From Enterococcus casseliflavus NBRC 100478 (GTDB taxonomy: Bacteria; Bacillota; Bacilli; Lactobacillales; Enterococcaceae), in NCBI RefSeq assembly GCF_001544095.1, contig NZ_BCPT01000008.1, forward strand, positions 62,001-126,000: a stretch of DNA of 64,000 bases, given 5' to 3'. The stretch's first letter is position 1, and every line of letters starts with the position of its first letter. The notes beneath the pieces are model-generated. The model searched no databases, was not told the origin of the DNA, and saw only the letters and a list, made by a program, of their open reading frames with translations. Position numbers and translations under genes: made by a program. Shown piece by piece: positions 1-10,257 of the stretch.

Positions 1-1698
1 CAAATCGTCATCAATGAGATCCCATATGAGGTCAATAAAGCCAACTTAGTCAAAAAAATGGATGAGATCCGTTTGAATAAACGCATTGATGGGATTGCTG
101 AAGTACGAGATGAAACAGATCGTACTGGACTACAGATTGTTGTCGAGCTGAAAAAAGAAGCAAATGCGCAAGGGATTTTAAATTATTTATTTAAGAATAC
201 CGAATTGCAGATCAACTACAACTTCAACATGGTGGCTATCGACAATATGCGCCCCCAACAAGTCGGTTTGAAACGGATTTTAGAAAGCTACATCAAGCAT
301 CGGCGTGAAGTAATCGAAAAACGCAGTCGTTTTGAACTGCAAAAAGCCCAAAAGAGACAGCATATCGTCGATGGGTTAATCAAAGCTTTATCGATTCTTG
401 ATGAAGTGATCGCCACCATTCGCGGCAGTAAAGACAAAAAAGATGCCAAAAACAATCTGGTTGTTCAGCACGGTTTTACGGAAGAGCAAGCAGAAGCCAT
501 TGTGAACTTACAGTTGTACCGCTTGACCAATACGGACATTACTCAATTGCAAGCAGAAGCAAAAGAACTTGCAGAAACGATTGCTGAATTGACAACGATT
601 CTGAATGAAGAAAATGAATTGCTGAAAGTGATCAAGAAAGAACTGCGAGAGATCAAGAAAAAATATACGACGCCTCGGTTGACTGAAATCGAAGCAGAAA
701 TTCAAGAAATCAAGATCGAAACCCAAGTCTTGGTCGCGCAAGAAGAAGTCGTCGTGACGGTCACAAGAGACGGCTATGTCAAACGCAGCAGCTTGCGTTC
801 TTACGGTGCTTCAAAACCAGAAGAGATCGGCATGAAAGAAGGCGACTCTTTACTTTACAGTAACCAAATGAACACGTTGGATCACCTATTGTTGGTTACT
901 AATAAAGGGAACACGATCTATCGACCGGTTCATGAATTACCTGATTTAAAATGGAAAGATTTAGGGGAACATATTTCGCAAACAGTCATGACACTGGCGC
1001 AAGATGAAATGATCATTGGGGTCTTTGCCTACAAAGAGATCGATCCATTGAAAAATTTCGTACTGATCAGTAAAAACGGTATGATCAAACAGACACGAAT
1101 GACGGAATTTGAACCTTGGCGCACCTATAAAACACGGCCGATGACGATCATGAAGCTGAAAGATGAATCAGATGAATTGGTCAACGTCTTTTTGACGGAT
1201 CAAACGGAAGAAATGGATGTATTCTTAGTCAGTCATCTTGCCTTTGGCTTACGCTACCCGCTTAATGAAGTGCCTGTTGTGGGACCAAAAGCAGCTGGGG
1301 TCAAAGCGATGAACCTTAAAGCGGATGATTATCTTATCAATGGGTTGCTCGTTTATTCAGAAGGGGATACACCGATCGTTTTGATCACCCAACGTGGCGC
1401 AGCAAAACGAATGTTGGCTCAAGAAATCAACCAATTAGGTCGGGCGAAGCGCGGATTGATGGTCTTGCGGGAATTGAAGAAAAATCCTCATCGCGTCGTC
1501 TATATGGGCAGTGGGGAAAATCAGCAACTGCTAGTGACGAATCAAAAAGGACAATCCTTTGAAGTGATCACCAATCAAATCCCGATCAATGATCGGACCT
1601 CCAACGGCTCATTTATCATGGATGAGAAAACAGGGGGACAAATCTACGAAGTGAAAACTCAAATCAGTCCTGCAATCGCAGAGGATTCTGTACTATAA
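1..1698 (+). CDS. parC: DNA topoisomerase IV subunit A, 3' part (5' end outside window)
   Basis: The frame is open from base 1, so the gene starts upstream; about 565 C-terminal codons are present. It is the breakage-reunion subunit of topoisomerase IV, which decatenates chromosomes with ParE. The first residues (QIVINEIPYEVNKANLVKKM) are typical of the ParC/GyrA core. A coiled-coil tower segment follows (about residues 120-230 of this fragment), then a C-terminal beta-pinwheel. The GyrA-box QRGAAKR-like element around codon 465 and the short, non-acidic C-terminus favour ParC over GyrA, but the active-site tyrosine lies outside the window. A strong terminator follows the stop codon, so it is the last gene of its unit. 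Confidence 0.9.
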   Translation, partial: QIVINEIPYEVNKANLVKKMDEIRLNKRIDGIAEVRDETDRTGLQIVVELKKEANAQGILNYLFKNTELQINYNFNMVAIDNMRPQQVGLKRILESYIKHRREVIEKRSRFELQKAQKRQHIVDGLIKALSILDEVIATIRGSKDKKDAKNNLVVQHGFTEEQAEAIVNLQLYRLTNTDITQLQAEAKELAETIAELTTILNEENELLKVIKKELREIKKKYTTPRLTEIEAEIQEIKIETQVLVAQEEVVVTVTRDGYVKRSSLRSYGASKPEEIGMKEGDSLLYSNQMNTLDHLLLVTNKGNTIYRPVHELPDLKWKDLGEHISQTVMTLAQDEMIIGVFAYKEIDPLKNFVLISKNGMIKQTRMTEFEPWRTYKTRPMTIMKLKDESDELVNVFLTDQTEEMDVFLVSHLAFGLRYPLNEVPVVGPKAAGVKAMNLKADDYLINGLLVYSEGDTPIVLITQRGAAKRMLAQEINQLGRAKRGLMVLRELKKNPHRVVYMGSGENQQLLVTNQKGQSFEVITNQIPINDRTSNGSFIMDEKTGGQIYEVKTQISPAIAEDSVL

Positions 1699-1706
1699 AT
1701 TATAAC

Positions 1707-1747
1707 AAAGCAACCATTCTGTACCAGTACAGAATGGTTGCTTTTTG
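1707..1747 (+). terminator. Intrinsic terminator of parC
   Basis: A 16-bp perfect inverted repeat (1709-1724 / 1727-1742) is followed by a T-run at 1742-1746, directly after the parC stop codon. Confidence 0.9.
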
Positions 1748-1803
1748 TCTTATAATTAATCTTTCACATTCGCGAAAAAGGTACTTTAATAAAAGGTTCA
1801 CAT

Positions 1804-1825
1804 TTGATAAATACTTATAAATCAA
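1804..1825. promoter_or_regulatory. Imperfect palindrome upstream of pflB promoter
   Basis: A 22-bp dyad with TTGAT at one end and ATCAA at the other (8 of 10 positions per arm symmetric) lies about 60 bp upstream of the pflB -35 box. The half-sites resemble FNR/Flp half-sites, but the spacing is too wide for a classical FNR box. A regulator site is only a guess. Confidence 0.25.
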
Positions 1826-1877
1826 CGTTTTTAGTAAATAATATCTTAAAAAAGAATAAATTGTTAAAAATAATTCT

Positions 1878-1914
1878 TGAAAATGCTTGCAATCATTAAG
1901 GTGTGTGTTATACT
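1878..1914 (+). promoter_or_regulatory. pflB promoter with overlapping cre-like site
   Basis: TTGCAA (1887-1892), a 16-bp spacer and TATACT (1909-1914) with an extended TG at 1906-1907 form a good sigma-A promoter 54 bp ahead of the pflB start codon. TGAAAATGCTTGCA at 1878-1891 matches the catabolite-responsive element consensus at all but one position and overlaps the -35 box. CcpA control of pfl is known in related lactic acid bacteria, so glucose-dependent control is plausible here. Confidence 0.65.
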
Positions 1915-1967
1915 GTTCACGTAAAGCTGTTACATTAGTGAACAGAAAATTTAAGGAGGTCCATCAA

Positions 1968-4196
1968 ATGGAACAATGGAATGGATTTAAAGGAAAAACT
2001 TGGAAAGAAGAAGTAAACGTACGCGACTTCATCCAAGAAAACTACACACCTTATGACGGAACAGATGAATTCCTAGCAGATGCTACTGAAGCAACGACGA
2101 AGCTATGGGATCAAGTCATGGAACTGAACAAGCAAGAGCGTGAAGCTGGCGGCGTATTGGATATGGATACAAAAGTCGTTTCAACGATCACTTCTCATGG
2201 ACCTGGCTACTTAGACAAAGACTTAGAAACAGTTGTTGGTTTCCAAACGGAAAAACCATTTAAACGCAGCTTGCAACCATTTGGCGGCATCCGCATGTCA
2301 GAACAAGCAGCAGAATCTTACGGCTATGAAATTGATGCGGAAGTCTCACATATTTTCCGTGACTACCGTAAAACACATAACCAAGGAGTTTTTGATGCTT
2401 ATACACCTGAAATCAGAGCAGCGCGCCGTTCTGGTGTAATCACAGGTCTTCCTGATGCTTATGGCCGTGGCCGAATCATTGGTGACTACCGTCGTGTGGC
2501 ATTATACGGTGTGGACTTCTTGATCAAAGAAAAACAACAAGACCTATTGTATTGCGGAAACGGAACGATGTCTGAAGACATTATCCGCCAACGTGAAGAA
2601 TTGAGTGAACAAATTCGTGCTTTAAGCGAATTGAAAGAATTAGGAAACATTTACGGATTTGATATCTCTAAACCTGCTCAAACGGCGAAAGAAGCATTCC
2701 AATGGTTATATCTTGGTTACTTAGCAGCTATCAAAGAGCAAAATGGTGCAGCAATGTCATTGGGACGTACGTCAACTTTCCTTGATATTTATGTTGAACG
2801 CGATTTGAAAAATGGCGTGATCACTGAAGAAGAAGCACAAGAAATCGTTGACCATTTCGTCATGAAACTACGTCTTGTGAAATTTGCTCGGACGCCTGAT
2901 TACAACGCACTGTTCTCTGGTGACCCAACTTGGGTAACTGAATCAATCGCTGGTATGGGTGAAGACGGACGTCACATGGTAACGAAAAACAGCTTCCGTT
3001 TCTTACACACTTTAGCAAACTTAGGTCCAGCGCCAGAACCAAACTTGACTGTTTTATGGTCAACACGTTTGCCTCATAACTTCAAAACATTCTGTGCGAA
3101 AATGTCGATCCAAACATCAGCGATTCAATATGAAAATGATGATGTGATGCGTGGACATTGGGGCGACGACTACGGAATCGCTTGTTGTGTATCCGCAATG
3201 CGCATCGGGAAACAAATGCAATTCTTTGGTGCTCGTGCCAACTTAGCGAAAACATTGTTGTATGCAATCAACGGTGGGGTCGATGAAAAATCAAAAGCAC
3301 AAGTTGGACCAAAATTCCAACCAATTACTTCTGAATACTTGGATTACAACGAAGTAATGGAAAAATATGACACAATGATGGACTGGATTTGTGATCTGTA
3401 TGTGAACACATTGAACATCATTCATTACATGCACGACAAATATTCTTATGAACGCATTGAAATGGCGCTACAAGATACAGACATTTTACGTACGATGGCT
3501 ACTGGTATCGCTGGTTTCTCTGTTGCAGTTGACTCATTATCAGCGATCAAATATGCCAAAGTTCGTACGATCCGTGATGAAAACGGCATTGTTGAAGATT
3601 ACGAAATCGAAGGCGATTATCCGAAATACGGAAACAATGATGACCGCGTAGATGATATCGCAGTCAACTTGTTGAAAGCCTTCATGAAAAAAGTAAAACG
3701 CACGAAAACATACCGTGATTCAAAACACACAACGTCGATCCTTACTATCACTTCTAACGTGGTTTATGGTAAGAAAACAGGGAACACTCCTGATGGACGT
3801 CGTGCAGGCGCACCATTTGCTCCAGGTGCAAACCCAATGCATGGTCGCGATACGCATGGTGCTTTGGCAAGTCTTTCATCAGTTGCGAAATTACCATATG
3901 ATTACTCATTAGATGGTATTTCAAACACCTTCTCAATCGTACCTAAAGCATTAGGACGTGACGACGAAACACAACAAGAAAACCTAGCAACAATGCTAGA
4001 TGGCTATGCAGCAAAAGGTGGTCACCACTTAAATATCAACGTATTTAACCGTGACACATTGCTTGATGCGCAAGCTCACCCAGAAAAATACCCACAATTA
4101 ACGATTCGGGTATCTGGCTATGCAGTAAACTTCATTAAATTAACAAAAGAACAACAAGATGACGTGATTGCTCGTACAATGCACGAAGCAATGTAA
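1968..4196 (+). CDS. pflB: Formate C-acetyltransferase (pyruvate formate-lyase)
   Basis: This glycyl-radical enzyme converts pyruvate and CoA to acetyl-CoA and formate in anaerobic mixed-acid fermentation. The protein is 742 residues, the usual length. It has the tandem cysteine active site ([22 protein letters not shown]) and the C-terminal glycyl-radical loop ([18 protein letters not shown]), whose glycine is activated by PflA. I chose ATG 1968, preceded by AAGGAGGT (1953-1960); an in-frame TTG at 1887 is the promoter -35 box, not a start. The activase gene follows about 100 bp downstream, separated by a hairpin. Confidence 0.97.
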   Translation: MEQWNGFKGKTWKEEVNVRDFIQENYTPYDGTDEFLADATEATTKLWDQVMELNKQEREAGGVLDMDTKVVSTITSHGPGYLDKDLETVVGFQTEKPFKRSLQPFGGIRMSEQAAESYGYEIDAEVSHIFRDYRKTHNQGVFDAYTPEIRAARRSGVITGLPDAYGRGRIIGDYRRVALYGVDFLIKEKQQDLLYCGNGTMSEDIIRQREELSEQIRALSELKELGNIYGFDISKPAQTAKEAFQWLYLGYLAAIKEQNGAAMSLGRTSTFLDIYVERDLKNGVITEEEAQEIVDHFVMKLRLVKFARTPDYNALFSGDPTWVTESIAGMGEDGRHMVTKNSFRFLHTLANLGPAPEPNLTVLWSTRLPHNFKTFCAKMSIQTSAIQYENDDVMRGHWGDDYGIACCVSAMRIGKQMQFFGARANLAKTLLYAINGGVDEKSKAQVGPKFQPITSEYLDYNEVMEKYDTMMDWICDLYVNTLNIIHYMHDKYSYERIEMALQDTDILRTMATGIAGFSVAVDSLSAIKYAKVRTIRDENGIVEDYEIEGDYPKYGNNDDRVDDIAVNLLKAFMKKVKRTKTYRDSKHTTSILTITSNVVYGKKTGNTPDGRRAGAPFAPGANPMHGRDTHGALASLSSVAKLPYDYSLDGISNTFSIVPKALGRDDETQQENLATMLDGYAAKGGHHLNINVFNRDTLLDAQAHPEKYPQLTIRVSGYAVNFIKLTKEQQDDVIARTMHEAM

Positions 4197-4210
4197 TAAG
4201 CAACAACTTC

Positions 4211-4246
4211 AGGCGGCGGACGGGAAAATCCGCCGCCTCTTGTTTT
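4211..4246 (+). terminator. GC-rich hairpin between pflB and pflA
   Basis: A 9-bp GC stem (4212-4220 / 4229-4237) with an 8-nt loop is followed by a broken T-run (TCTTGTTTT). It probably acts as a partial terminator or mRNA-stability element that lowers pflA expression relative to pflB. Confidence 0.6.
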
Positions 4247-4300
4247 GAAAGTATCAGACGGAGCGTGGTCATCCGTCGTTTCGAAGAAAGGAAGAGCATT

Positions 4301-5056
4301 ATGGCAGTAACAGGACAAGTACATTCAACAGAAAGTTTTGGATCAGTAGATGGACCAGGTATCCGTTTTATTGTATTCATGCAAGGATGCCGCATGCGTT
4401 GCCAGTTTTGTCATAATCCAGATACATGGAAGATTGGCACCGGTGTCGAACGAACGACTGATGATGTCTTAGAAGAGGCATTGAAATATCGCGAATTCTG
4501 GGGACAAAAAGGTGGGATCACCGTCAGTGGTGGGGAACCATTGCTTCAGATGGACTTTCTGATCGATCTGTTTCGTAAAGCCAAAGCAGAAGGTGTCAGC
4601 ACGACATTAGATACTTGTGGAAAACCATTTACACGGGAAGAACCATTTTTTAGCAAGTTTCAAGAGCTGATGACCGTTACTGACTTGTTATTGTTTGATA
4701 TCAAGCACATCGATAACAAAGCCCATAAAGAGCTAACTACTCAATCCAATGATAATATTTTGGATATGGCGAATTATCTTTCAGAGATCAATCAACCTGT
4801 CTGGATTCGTCACGTGCTGGTTCCTTTTAGAAGCGACTATGATGAATTTTTGATCCGTTTGGATGAGTTTATCAAAACACTGAAGAATGTCGACAAAGTA
4901 GAGATCTTGCCTTATCACACGATGGGGAAATACAAGTGGGATGAGCTTGGTTTGAAATATCCCCTTGAAGGGATCGAACCACCAACAGAAGATCGGGTGA
5001 AAAATGCCAAGCGTTTGCTTCATGTAGACGACTATAAAGGTTACTTAACCCGTTGA
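4301..5056 (+). CDS. pflA: Pyruvate formate-lyase-activating enzyme (radical SAM)
   Basis: This radical S-adenosylmethionine enzyme installs the glycyl radical on PflB. The protein is 251 residues. The [4Fe-4S] motif is C30-x3-C34-x2-C37 (MQGCRMRCQFCHNPD), and the SAM-binding GGEP motif (TVSGGEPLLQ) follows. The start ATG 4301 is preceded by GAAAGGA; a longer in-frame option at 4265 lacks a convincing ribosome binding site. It lies downstream of pflB past a leaky-looking hairpin, the usual pflBA order, and ends in its own terminator. Confidence 0.96.
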   Translation: MAVTGQVHSTESFGSVDGPGIRFIVFMQGCRMRCQFCHNPDTWKIGTGVERTTDDVLEEALKYREFWGQKGGITVSGGEPLLQMDFLIDLFRKAKAEGVSTTLDTCGKPFTREEPFFSKFQELMTVTDLLLFDIKHIDNKAHKELTTQSNDNILDMANYLSEINQPVWIRHVLVPFRSDYDEFLIRLDEFIKTLKNVDKVEILPYHTMGKYKWDELGLKYPLEGIEPPTEDRVKNAKRLLHVDDYKGYLTR

Positions 5057-5060
5057 TCAA

Positions 5061-5104
5061 AACAGGAAAGAAGAGATTGCTATTGCTTCTTTCCTGTTTT
5101 TTTA
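5061..5104 (+). terminator. Terminator after pflA
   Basis: A 13-bp stem (5061-5073 / 5086-5098) with a 12-nt loop is followed by a run of T residues up to about 5103. Confidence 0.9.
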
Positions 5105-5150
5105 CTATGATTAGAAAGTGAATATCAATTGAAATAGGAGCGATGAAGAA

Positions 5151-6080
5151 ATGTCGAAAATATTAGTATTCGGTCATCAAAATCCTGATACCGACGCCAT
5201 TGGTGCAGCAATTGCCTTTGCAAATTTACAAAATCAACTTGGAAAAGATTGTGAAGCAGTAGCGCTTGGTACACCGAATGAAGAGACACAATTTGCGTTA
5301 GATACCTTTGGCCTAACTGCCCCTCGGGTGATCGATTCAGTGGCAAAGGAAACCCAAGAAGTAATGTTAGTGGATCATAATGAATTTCAACAAAGTGCAG
5401 CGGATATTACGGATGTCACTGTATTGGCAGTAGTTGATCATCATCGTATCGCTAACTTTGAAACGGCAAATCCACTGTATTATCGTGCAGAGCCGGTCGG
5501 TTGTACAAGTACGATCGTGTTGAAAATATACAAAGAAAATCAAGTGGAAATTCCAAAAGCGATCGCAGGAATCATGCTCTCAGCGATCATCTCTGATACA
5601 TTGTTGTTTAAATCACCAACATGTACCGACGAAGACGTAACAGCAGCCAAAGAACTAGCCGTTATAGCAGATGTAGAACTGGAAGTCTATGGATTAGATA
5701 TGTTAAAAGCTGGTACGAATCTTGGAACGAAATCAGCAGCAGAATTGCTGGACCTAGATGCCAAAAGCTTCCCAATGGGTGCTAAAAACATCCGTATCGG
5801 ACAAGTCAACACGGTTGATCTAAAAGAAGTCTTTGACCGTCAAGCAGAGTTGGAAGCGGCTATGAAGGATTCAATGGCAGCAAATGGCTATGATCTGTTC
5901 TTGCTGGTTGCCACTGATATCTTAGATAGTAATTCTGAGCTGCTAGTCGTTGGTGAACCAACTGCCCCGGTAGAAGCAGCCTTTAAAACGACATTAACCA
6001 ACAATCGTGCGTTTTTACCTGGTGTCGTTTCTCGTAAAAAACAAATCGTACCTCAATTAACAGAGGTTTTTGAAGGATAA
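5151..6080 (+). CDS. ppaC: Manganese-dependent inorganic pyrophosphatase (family II)
   Basis: This cytosolic DHH-family enzyme hydrolyses pyrophosphate to drive biosynthesis. The protein is 309 residues, the standard length. The metal ligands are all present at canonical positions: H9, D13, D15 (GHQNPDTD), D75 (VDHNE) and H97/H98 (VVDHH), followed by the C-terminal DHHA2 domain with the SRKKQ substrate-binding motif near the end. The ATG has a GGAG 10 nt upstream. It forms a single transcription unit bounded by terminators. Confidence 0.97.
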   Translation: MSKILVFGHQNPDTDAIGAAIAFANLQNQLGKDCEAVALGTPNEETQFALDTFGLTAPRVIDSVAKETQEVMLVDHNEFQQSAADITDVTVLAVVDHHRIANFETANPLYYRAEPVGCTSTIVLKIYKENQVEIPKAIAGIMLSAIISDTLLFKSPTCTDEDVTAAKELAVIADVELEVYGLDMLKAGTNLGTKSAAELLDLDAKSFPMGAKNIRIGQVNTVDLKEVFDRQAELEAAMKDSMAANGYDLFLLVATDILDSNSELLVVGEPTAPVEAAFKTTLTNNRAFLPGVVSRKKQIVPQLTEVFEG

Positions 6081-6096
6081 TTAAGCTAACTGTCTG

Positions 6097-6140
6097 AATG
6101 CTGGTGAGATCTGTTTTGGTAGATCAAGCCAGCATTTTTC
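6097..6140 (+). terminator. Terminator after ppaC
   Basis: An outer 8-bp stem (6097-6104 / 6129-6136) encloses a smaller GATCT/AGATC hairpin and is followed by TTTTT. It lies 16 bp after the ppaC stop. Confidence 0.8.
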
Positions 6141-6168
6141 ATGATTGTTTGGATAAGGAGTACACGCA

Positions 6169-6978
6169 GTGAAATTTTTTTATAGTCCCCACTTTCGCTC
6201 ATTGCAACCGATACTGGAATCTTCGAAATTCCATGAATTGGTAGAGGAGCTATTAAATAGCCAAGAGCCGCCGACACTACGAGCGTTAAAAGCGAAGTTT
6301 ACAGATGGTTCATTTGATAAAATTCTTGACCGCTTGATCGCAGAAAAGTTGATCATCCGTCAAGAACGACGCTATTATTTAGGCTTTCCCATCTATACTG
6401 AACATGATCAACAGCAGATACAAGTAAGTGATGATTTCTATCAAGCTGCGCGCAATTGGTCAACACAAGAAATCGCTGGGTTTATCAAAAGCTTTGCTTC
6501 GTCAAGTGTTGAAAATAAATACTTTTATGGTTGTCTGCAAGGGGTTGAACAAGGAGCGGTCTATGCATTGAGCCATGAACAGTTTCAGTTGATCTCTTAC
6601 TCAGAAACACAGTGGCCACCGACACTGCCGGCTTTTTTTGAAGCGAATGAACAGTTGCGTACTCTTGCGATCTATGATGAATTAATGGATTTGATCGGTG
6701 ATGTCGATCCAGTCTATTACTTAGACCAAGTGAGTGTGATCCTTGAACGCATTCGTAAAAACAAAAAAGTCCGTCCGAGTATTTTTCTGGAATCACTTCA
6801 ACAGTTGAAAATCGTTAGTTCCGAGGTAGATTTCTTGCTGGAAGAAATAAATTGTGATAATCTAAAAAACGGTCGTTATCAGACTTCTGAAAAGGATCTG
6901 TTCGTCCAACGGCTTGTGATTGCTCACTTGGCAAAAAAATCAGGTTCATACAATGCGCTTTATTTCAATAATAATTAG
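6169..6978 (+). CDS. Conserved protein of unknown function, DUF1803-like
   Basis: The protein is 269 residues, soluble, with no signal peptide or membrane segment. Residues about 15-70 (ending in LIAEKLIIRQERRYYLGF) look like a small winged-helix fold. The rest is mixed alpha/beta with clustered aromatic residues. Genes just downstream of ppaC in streptococci and enterococci often encode a DUF1803 protein, and I assign this family from position and appearance only. The start is GTG 6169, with AAGGAG 8 nt upstream. No function is proposed. Confidence 0.7.
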   Translation: MKFFYSPHFRSLQPILESSKFHELVEELLNSQEPPTLRALKAKFTDGSFDKILDRLIAEKLIIRQERRYYLGFPIYTEHDQQQIQVSDDFYQAARNWSTQEIAGFIKSFASSSVENKYFYGCLQGVEQGAVYALSHEQFQLISYSETQWPPTLPAFFEANEQLRTLAIYDELMDLIGDVDPVYYLDQVSVILERIRKNKKVRPSIFLESLQQLKIVSSEVDFLLEEINCDNLKNGRYQTSEKDLFVQRLVIAHLAKKSGSYNALYFNNN

Positions 6979-7025
6979 AATTTCTAATAATTATGTTATT
7001 TGTTTTAAATTTTCTAACTATTTAA

Positions 7026-7060
7026 AAGCTGCTAGATTCGATTCTAGCAGCTTTTTTTTT
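7026..7060 (+). terminator. Terminator after the DUF1803-like gene
   Basis: An 11-bp stem (7026-7036 / 7043-7053) with a 6-nt loop runs into nine T residues. Confidence 0.92.
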
Positions 7061-7174
7061 ATTTCTTCAAATGATAATTTGATGAATAAAAATTAAAAAA
7101 CAACAATCGTTTTGTTTGGAGTTTTGATTTCTTGATGATATGATGATTCTAGAACTTTGAAAGGGGATATAAAA

Positions 7175-7621
7175 ATGGAAGGATATAAAACGGTTGATTT
7201 TGAACAGTTGGAACAAAACAAAACGAAAGCAGAAATGATTACGTTCGTATCAATGTCAGAAATAGAAGCTGCTCGACAAGCAATTACAAAAGCGGGGATC
7301 GATGAAACGCGTTTTTCTGATGGCGATCTCATTCTTGCGTTAAAACAAAAGGAACGGTTTGGGGCAAATACGATCGTTTCCGTGATCATTGATTGGCTAG
7401 TCAAGCAAAACTATCTAGTGAATCCAGCTCATGCCATGCGTTACTTAGCAAAGAAAATGGCTGATGGTCCTGTAACGAGTTATAAACTATTGAGTGAGAC
7501 TGAGTTTGACTGTGATGGGAATTATTACTTGATTGGTCACACTGGTAAATCATTTGCTGTAAATAAAGCCTATAAAGTTTACACTGACGGACAAGTAAAA
7601 GTGCTTTGGCAGGCAAAATAA
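7175..7621 (+). CDS. Hypothetical protein, 148 residues
   Basis: I do not recognise this protein. It is a soluble 148-residue polypeptide: the N-terminal half is charged and helical (residues 15-75), and the C-terminal half has a short beta-rich segment (FDCDGNYYLIGHTGKSFAVNKAYKVYTDGQVKVLWQ). ATG 7175 is chosen because GAAAGGGGA lies 8-9 nt upstream; an in-frame TTG at 7157 overlaps that ribosome binding site. It sits alone between a terminator and a small membrane-protein gene on the same strand. Confidence 0.7.
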   Translation: MEGYKTVDFEQLEQNKTKAEMITFVSMSEIEAARQAITKAGIDETRFSDGDLILALKQKERFGANTIVSVIIDWLVKQNYLVNPAHAMRYLAKKMADGPVTSYKLLSETEFDCDGNYYLIGHTGKSFAVNKAYKVYTDGQVKVLWQAK

Positions 7622-7715
7622 TAGAAGATGATTTCGGCTCTAGCGAAGAAAGAAAACGGCTGTTGAAGCAGTTGTTTTCATAAAAGGATCGAAGATTGAA
7701 GGTTGTGAAGGACGC

Positions 7716-8123
7716 GTGAAACTAAACATTCGAATCAGCTTAGCTGGCAGTCATCTTTTGATTGGTGCATTCAGTTTGATCGGTGCATTGCTGACGCTTT
7801 ATAAAGTACCAACTAGTTTTGGTACGATCCAAGTCATGTTAGGTGAAATTTATTATACCGACACGGTATTTGACCGGTTTACTCAGTTTTTCTTACTGGG
7901 GATCATTAGTCTTTATACCGTAGTGACGAGTTTTTATGGGTTTCGATTCTGGTGTTTTTGCTCCGCCTCTTCTGCATTTGGGACACTGCTGGCATATGTT
8001 GAATTAACTGAGACACTTCCGGTGATGGTTGTTTTCATCCTGTTTTTGGCAAGTTTGTTTCAGTTAAGTGTAGTCACATACTTCATTTTCCAAAAGCTAA
8101 AAAGTAGAGCTGAAACAGGTTGA
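7716..8123 (+). CDS. Small integral membrane protein, unknown function
   Basis: The protein is 135 residues with four predicted membrane segments (about residues 8-28, 57-78, 80-95 and 100-126) separated by short loops, and a positively charged C-terminus. The start is GTG 7716, preceded by GAAGGAC. I recognise no family. The stop codon lies within the hairpin that terminates the transcript. It may be cotranscribed with the 148-residue gene upstream, since there is no terminator in the 94-bp gap. Confidence 0.65.
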   Translation: MKLNIRISLAGSHLLIGAFSLIGALLTLYKVPTSFGTIQVMLGEIYYTDTVFDRFTQFFLLGIISLYTVVTSFYGFRFWCFCSASSAFGTLLAYVELTETLPVMVVFILFLASLFQLSVVTYFIFQKLKSRAETG

Positions 8124-8148
8124 ACAGATACGTTCAAGCTGTTTTTTT
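8114..8148 (+). terminator. Terminator overlapping the end of the small membrane-protein gene
   Basis: A 12-bp stem with one mismatch (8114-8125 / 8132-8143) has a 6-nt loop and is followed by T7. Confidence 0.85.
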
Positions 8149-8181
8149 CTGTCAAAGATTATTTGTTGGCAACTAGGGTTA

Positions 8182-8249
8182 TTGCGTTACTAGCGCAGTG
8201 TTTTATGCTATGCTAGATAGAGAGATGTAGTTGATTTGAAACGATTTCT
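8182..8249 (+). promoter_or_regulatory. Candidate glg operon promoter and cre-like site
   Basis: TTGCGT (8182-8187), a 16-bp spacer and TATGCT (8204-8209) are a plausible promoter. Downstream, TTGAAACGATTTCT (8236-8249) matches 11 of 14 positions of the cre consensus and contains a GAAA-CGA-TTTC dyad. A cre downstream of the start site would let CcpA act as a roadblock. Both calls are by eye only. Confidence 0.35.
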
Positions 8250-8327
8250 AAAAGATGAAAGAGCGTAACAAGGTCGTTGGCATTTCAGTCAGCGATCAAA
8301 ATGAATTTGAGGAGGACTGATGAGAGA

Positions 8328-10247
8328 GTGGTTACCAAACAACAGGTACTGACTGCGGAAAAAGACTTTCTGAGTGGTGAAAATTTTTATGTACAGCATT
8401 TCTTAGGCGCCCATCAAGTAGATGATGGCTACGTGTTTCGCGTTTGGGCACCAAATGCTCAGCAAGTTTGGCTTGTTGGCGACTTCAACCAATGGACGGA
8501 CACCTTGCCGATGAACAAAAGGGCAGAATCCGGTGTTTGGGAAATTGAGACCAATCAAGTAAAAGAAGGACAGCTTTACAAATACAAAGTAAAACAAGCA
8601 AATGGACGAGAAGTATTGAAGATCGATCCTTTTGCTGTCCATTTCGAAGCTCGACCAGGAACTGCTGCCGTGTTGCATTCGATCCCACAAAAAAAATGGC
8701 GGGATGGGTTATGGCAAGGACGGAAAAAAAGACAAAAAACTTTTAATCGACCTCTTAATATTTATGAAGTTCATGCCAGCTCCTGGAAGCACCACGAAGA
8801 TGGCACCCCTTATCGCTTCTCCAAATTAAAAGATGAACTTATTCCTTACGTGAAAAAAATGGGCTACACCCATATCGAATTTATGCCTTTGATGGAACAT
8901 CCCTTAGGAACCTCCTGGGGCTATCAATTGACTGGTTACTTTGCACTTAGCTCCTATTATGGGACACCAGAAGAGTTTCAAGACTTTGTAGAGGCTTGTC
9001 ATTTGGAAAATATAGGTGTCTTCGTTGATTGGGTGCCAGGACATTTTTGTGTCAATGATGACAGTCTTGCCTATTATGATGGCACGCCGACCTTTGAATA
9101 CATGGATGAAAACCGTGCGAAAAATGTTCGCTGGGGTGCGATCAACTTTGATCTAGGCAAACCGCAAGTCCAAAGCTTTCTGATCTCAAGTGCATTGTTC
9201 TGGATCGAATTTTACCACATTGATGGTATTCGGGTAGATGCCGTTTCCAACATGATCTATCGCGATTATGATGAAGGTCCATGGGAACCGAATCACGAAG
9301 GGGGCAATCGGAATTTTGAAGGGTACTATTTCTTACAAAAGCTCAATTCAGTCATCAAGTTAGCCCATCCTGCAGTTGTCATGATTGCAGAGGAAAGTAC
9401 TTCCGAGACCAAAATAACAGGAATGGTCGAAGGAGGCGCTCTCGGGTTTGACTACAAATGGAATATGGGCTGGATGAATGATGTCCTGCGTTTTTACGAA
9501 ATGGACCCGATTTTCCGTAAAGATCATCTAAGTCTTTTATCTTTTTCTTTCATGTATCGGATGCAAGAAAATTATATCTTGCCACTCTCCCATGACGAAG
9601 TGGTTCATGGCAAAAAAAGTTTGATGCACAAAATGTGGGGAGACCGCTACAAACAGTTTTCACAACTACGAAATCTCTATACGTACATGATGATGCATCC
9701 AGGGAAAAAACTGTTATTCATGGGTAGTGAATGGGGACAGTTTTTAGAATGGAAATATGATCATGGTCTTGAATGGGTCGATTTAAACGACGCATTCAAT
9801 GCAAAAATGCAGTTCTTCACCCAGACCTTGAATGAATTATACAAAGAAGAACGAGCCCTTTGGGAATTGGATGATCAAGAAGATTCATTGATGGTGATCG
9901 ATGCAGACAACTTAGATGAAACGACATTGACTTTCTTACGACAAGGAAAAACGAAAAAAGACTTCTTGATCGTGGTTGTCAATCTGACACCAGTGGAGCG
10001 TCACGATTTTGCGATCGGCGTGCCATACGAAGGAACGTATCGCGAGATTTTAAACACGGAACGGGATGTATTTGGCGGAACTTGGGTGGCGAATAACCCA
10101 GACTGTCAGACCAGTAATACCCCTTTTAAGCAATACGACTATCAAATCAAAACAATTTTGCCTGCACTTGGGGCTTTAATCATCAAACCAGAAAAAATCA
10201 AAATGACTCGAAAAAAAGCAGTAAAGAAAGTACAAAAAAAAGAGTAG
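8328..10247 (+). CDS. glgB: 1,4-alpha-glucan branching enzyme
   Basis: GlgB forms alpha-1,6 branches in glycogen. It has an N-terminal carbohydrate-binding module 48 domain ([22 protein letters not shown]), then a GH13 barrel with the conserved blocks DWVPGHF, GIRVDAV (nucleophile Asp), IAEEST (acid Glu) and LSHDEV, and a C-terminal beta domain. It is 639 residues from GTG 8328. In-frame alternatives are TTG 8277 and ATG 8301; I prefer GTG 8328 because GAGGAGG (8309-8315) lies only upstream of it, though the 12-nt spacing is long. It is the first gene of glgBCDAP. Confidence 0.93.
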   Translation: MVTKQQVLTAEKDFLSGENFYVQHFLGAHQVDDGYVFRVWAPNAQQVWLVGDFNQWTDTLPMNKRAESGVWEIETNQVKEGQLYKYKVKQANGREVLKIDPFAVHFEARPGTAAVLHSIPQKKWRDGLWQGRKKRQKTFNRPLNIYEVHASSWKHHEDGTPYRFSKLKDELIPYVKKMGYTHIEFMPLMEHPLGTSWGYQLTGYFALSSYYGTPEEFQDFVEACHLENIGVFVDWVPGHFCVNDDSLAYYDGTPTFEYMDENRAKNVRWGAINFDLGKPQVQSFLISSALFWIEFYHIDGIRVDAVSNMIYRDYDEGPWEPNHEGGNRNFEGYYFLQKLNSVIKLAHPAVVMIAEESTSETKITGMVEGGALGFDYKWNMGWMNDVLRFYEMDPIFRKDHLSLLSFSFMYRMQENYILPLSHDEVVHGKKSLMHKMWGDRYKQFSQLRNLYTYMMMHPGKKLLFMGSEWGQFLEWKYDHGLEWVDLNDAFNAKMQFFTQTLNELYKEERALWELDDQEDSLMVIDADNLDETTLTFLRQGKTKKDFLIVVVNLTPVERHDFAIGVPYEGTYREILNTERDVFGGTWVANNPDCQTSNTPFKQYDYQIKTILPALGALIIKPEKIKMTRKKAVKKVQKKE

Positions 10248-10257
10248 AGGGGGAACG

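Noticed and set aside
1887-1967. N-terminal extension of PflB from TTG 1887
   Set aside because: The TTG is the promoter -35 hexamer, and a perfect AAGGAGGT stands before ATG 1968.
5105-5150. Promoter for ppaC in the short gap after the pflA terminator
   Set aside because: No -10/-35 pair that I could support; left unannotated although the gene probably has one.
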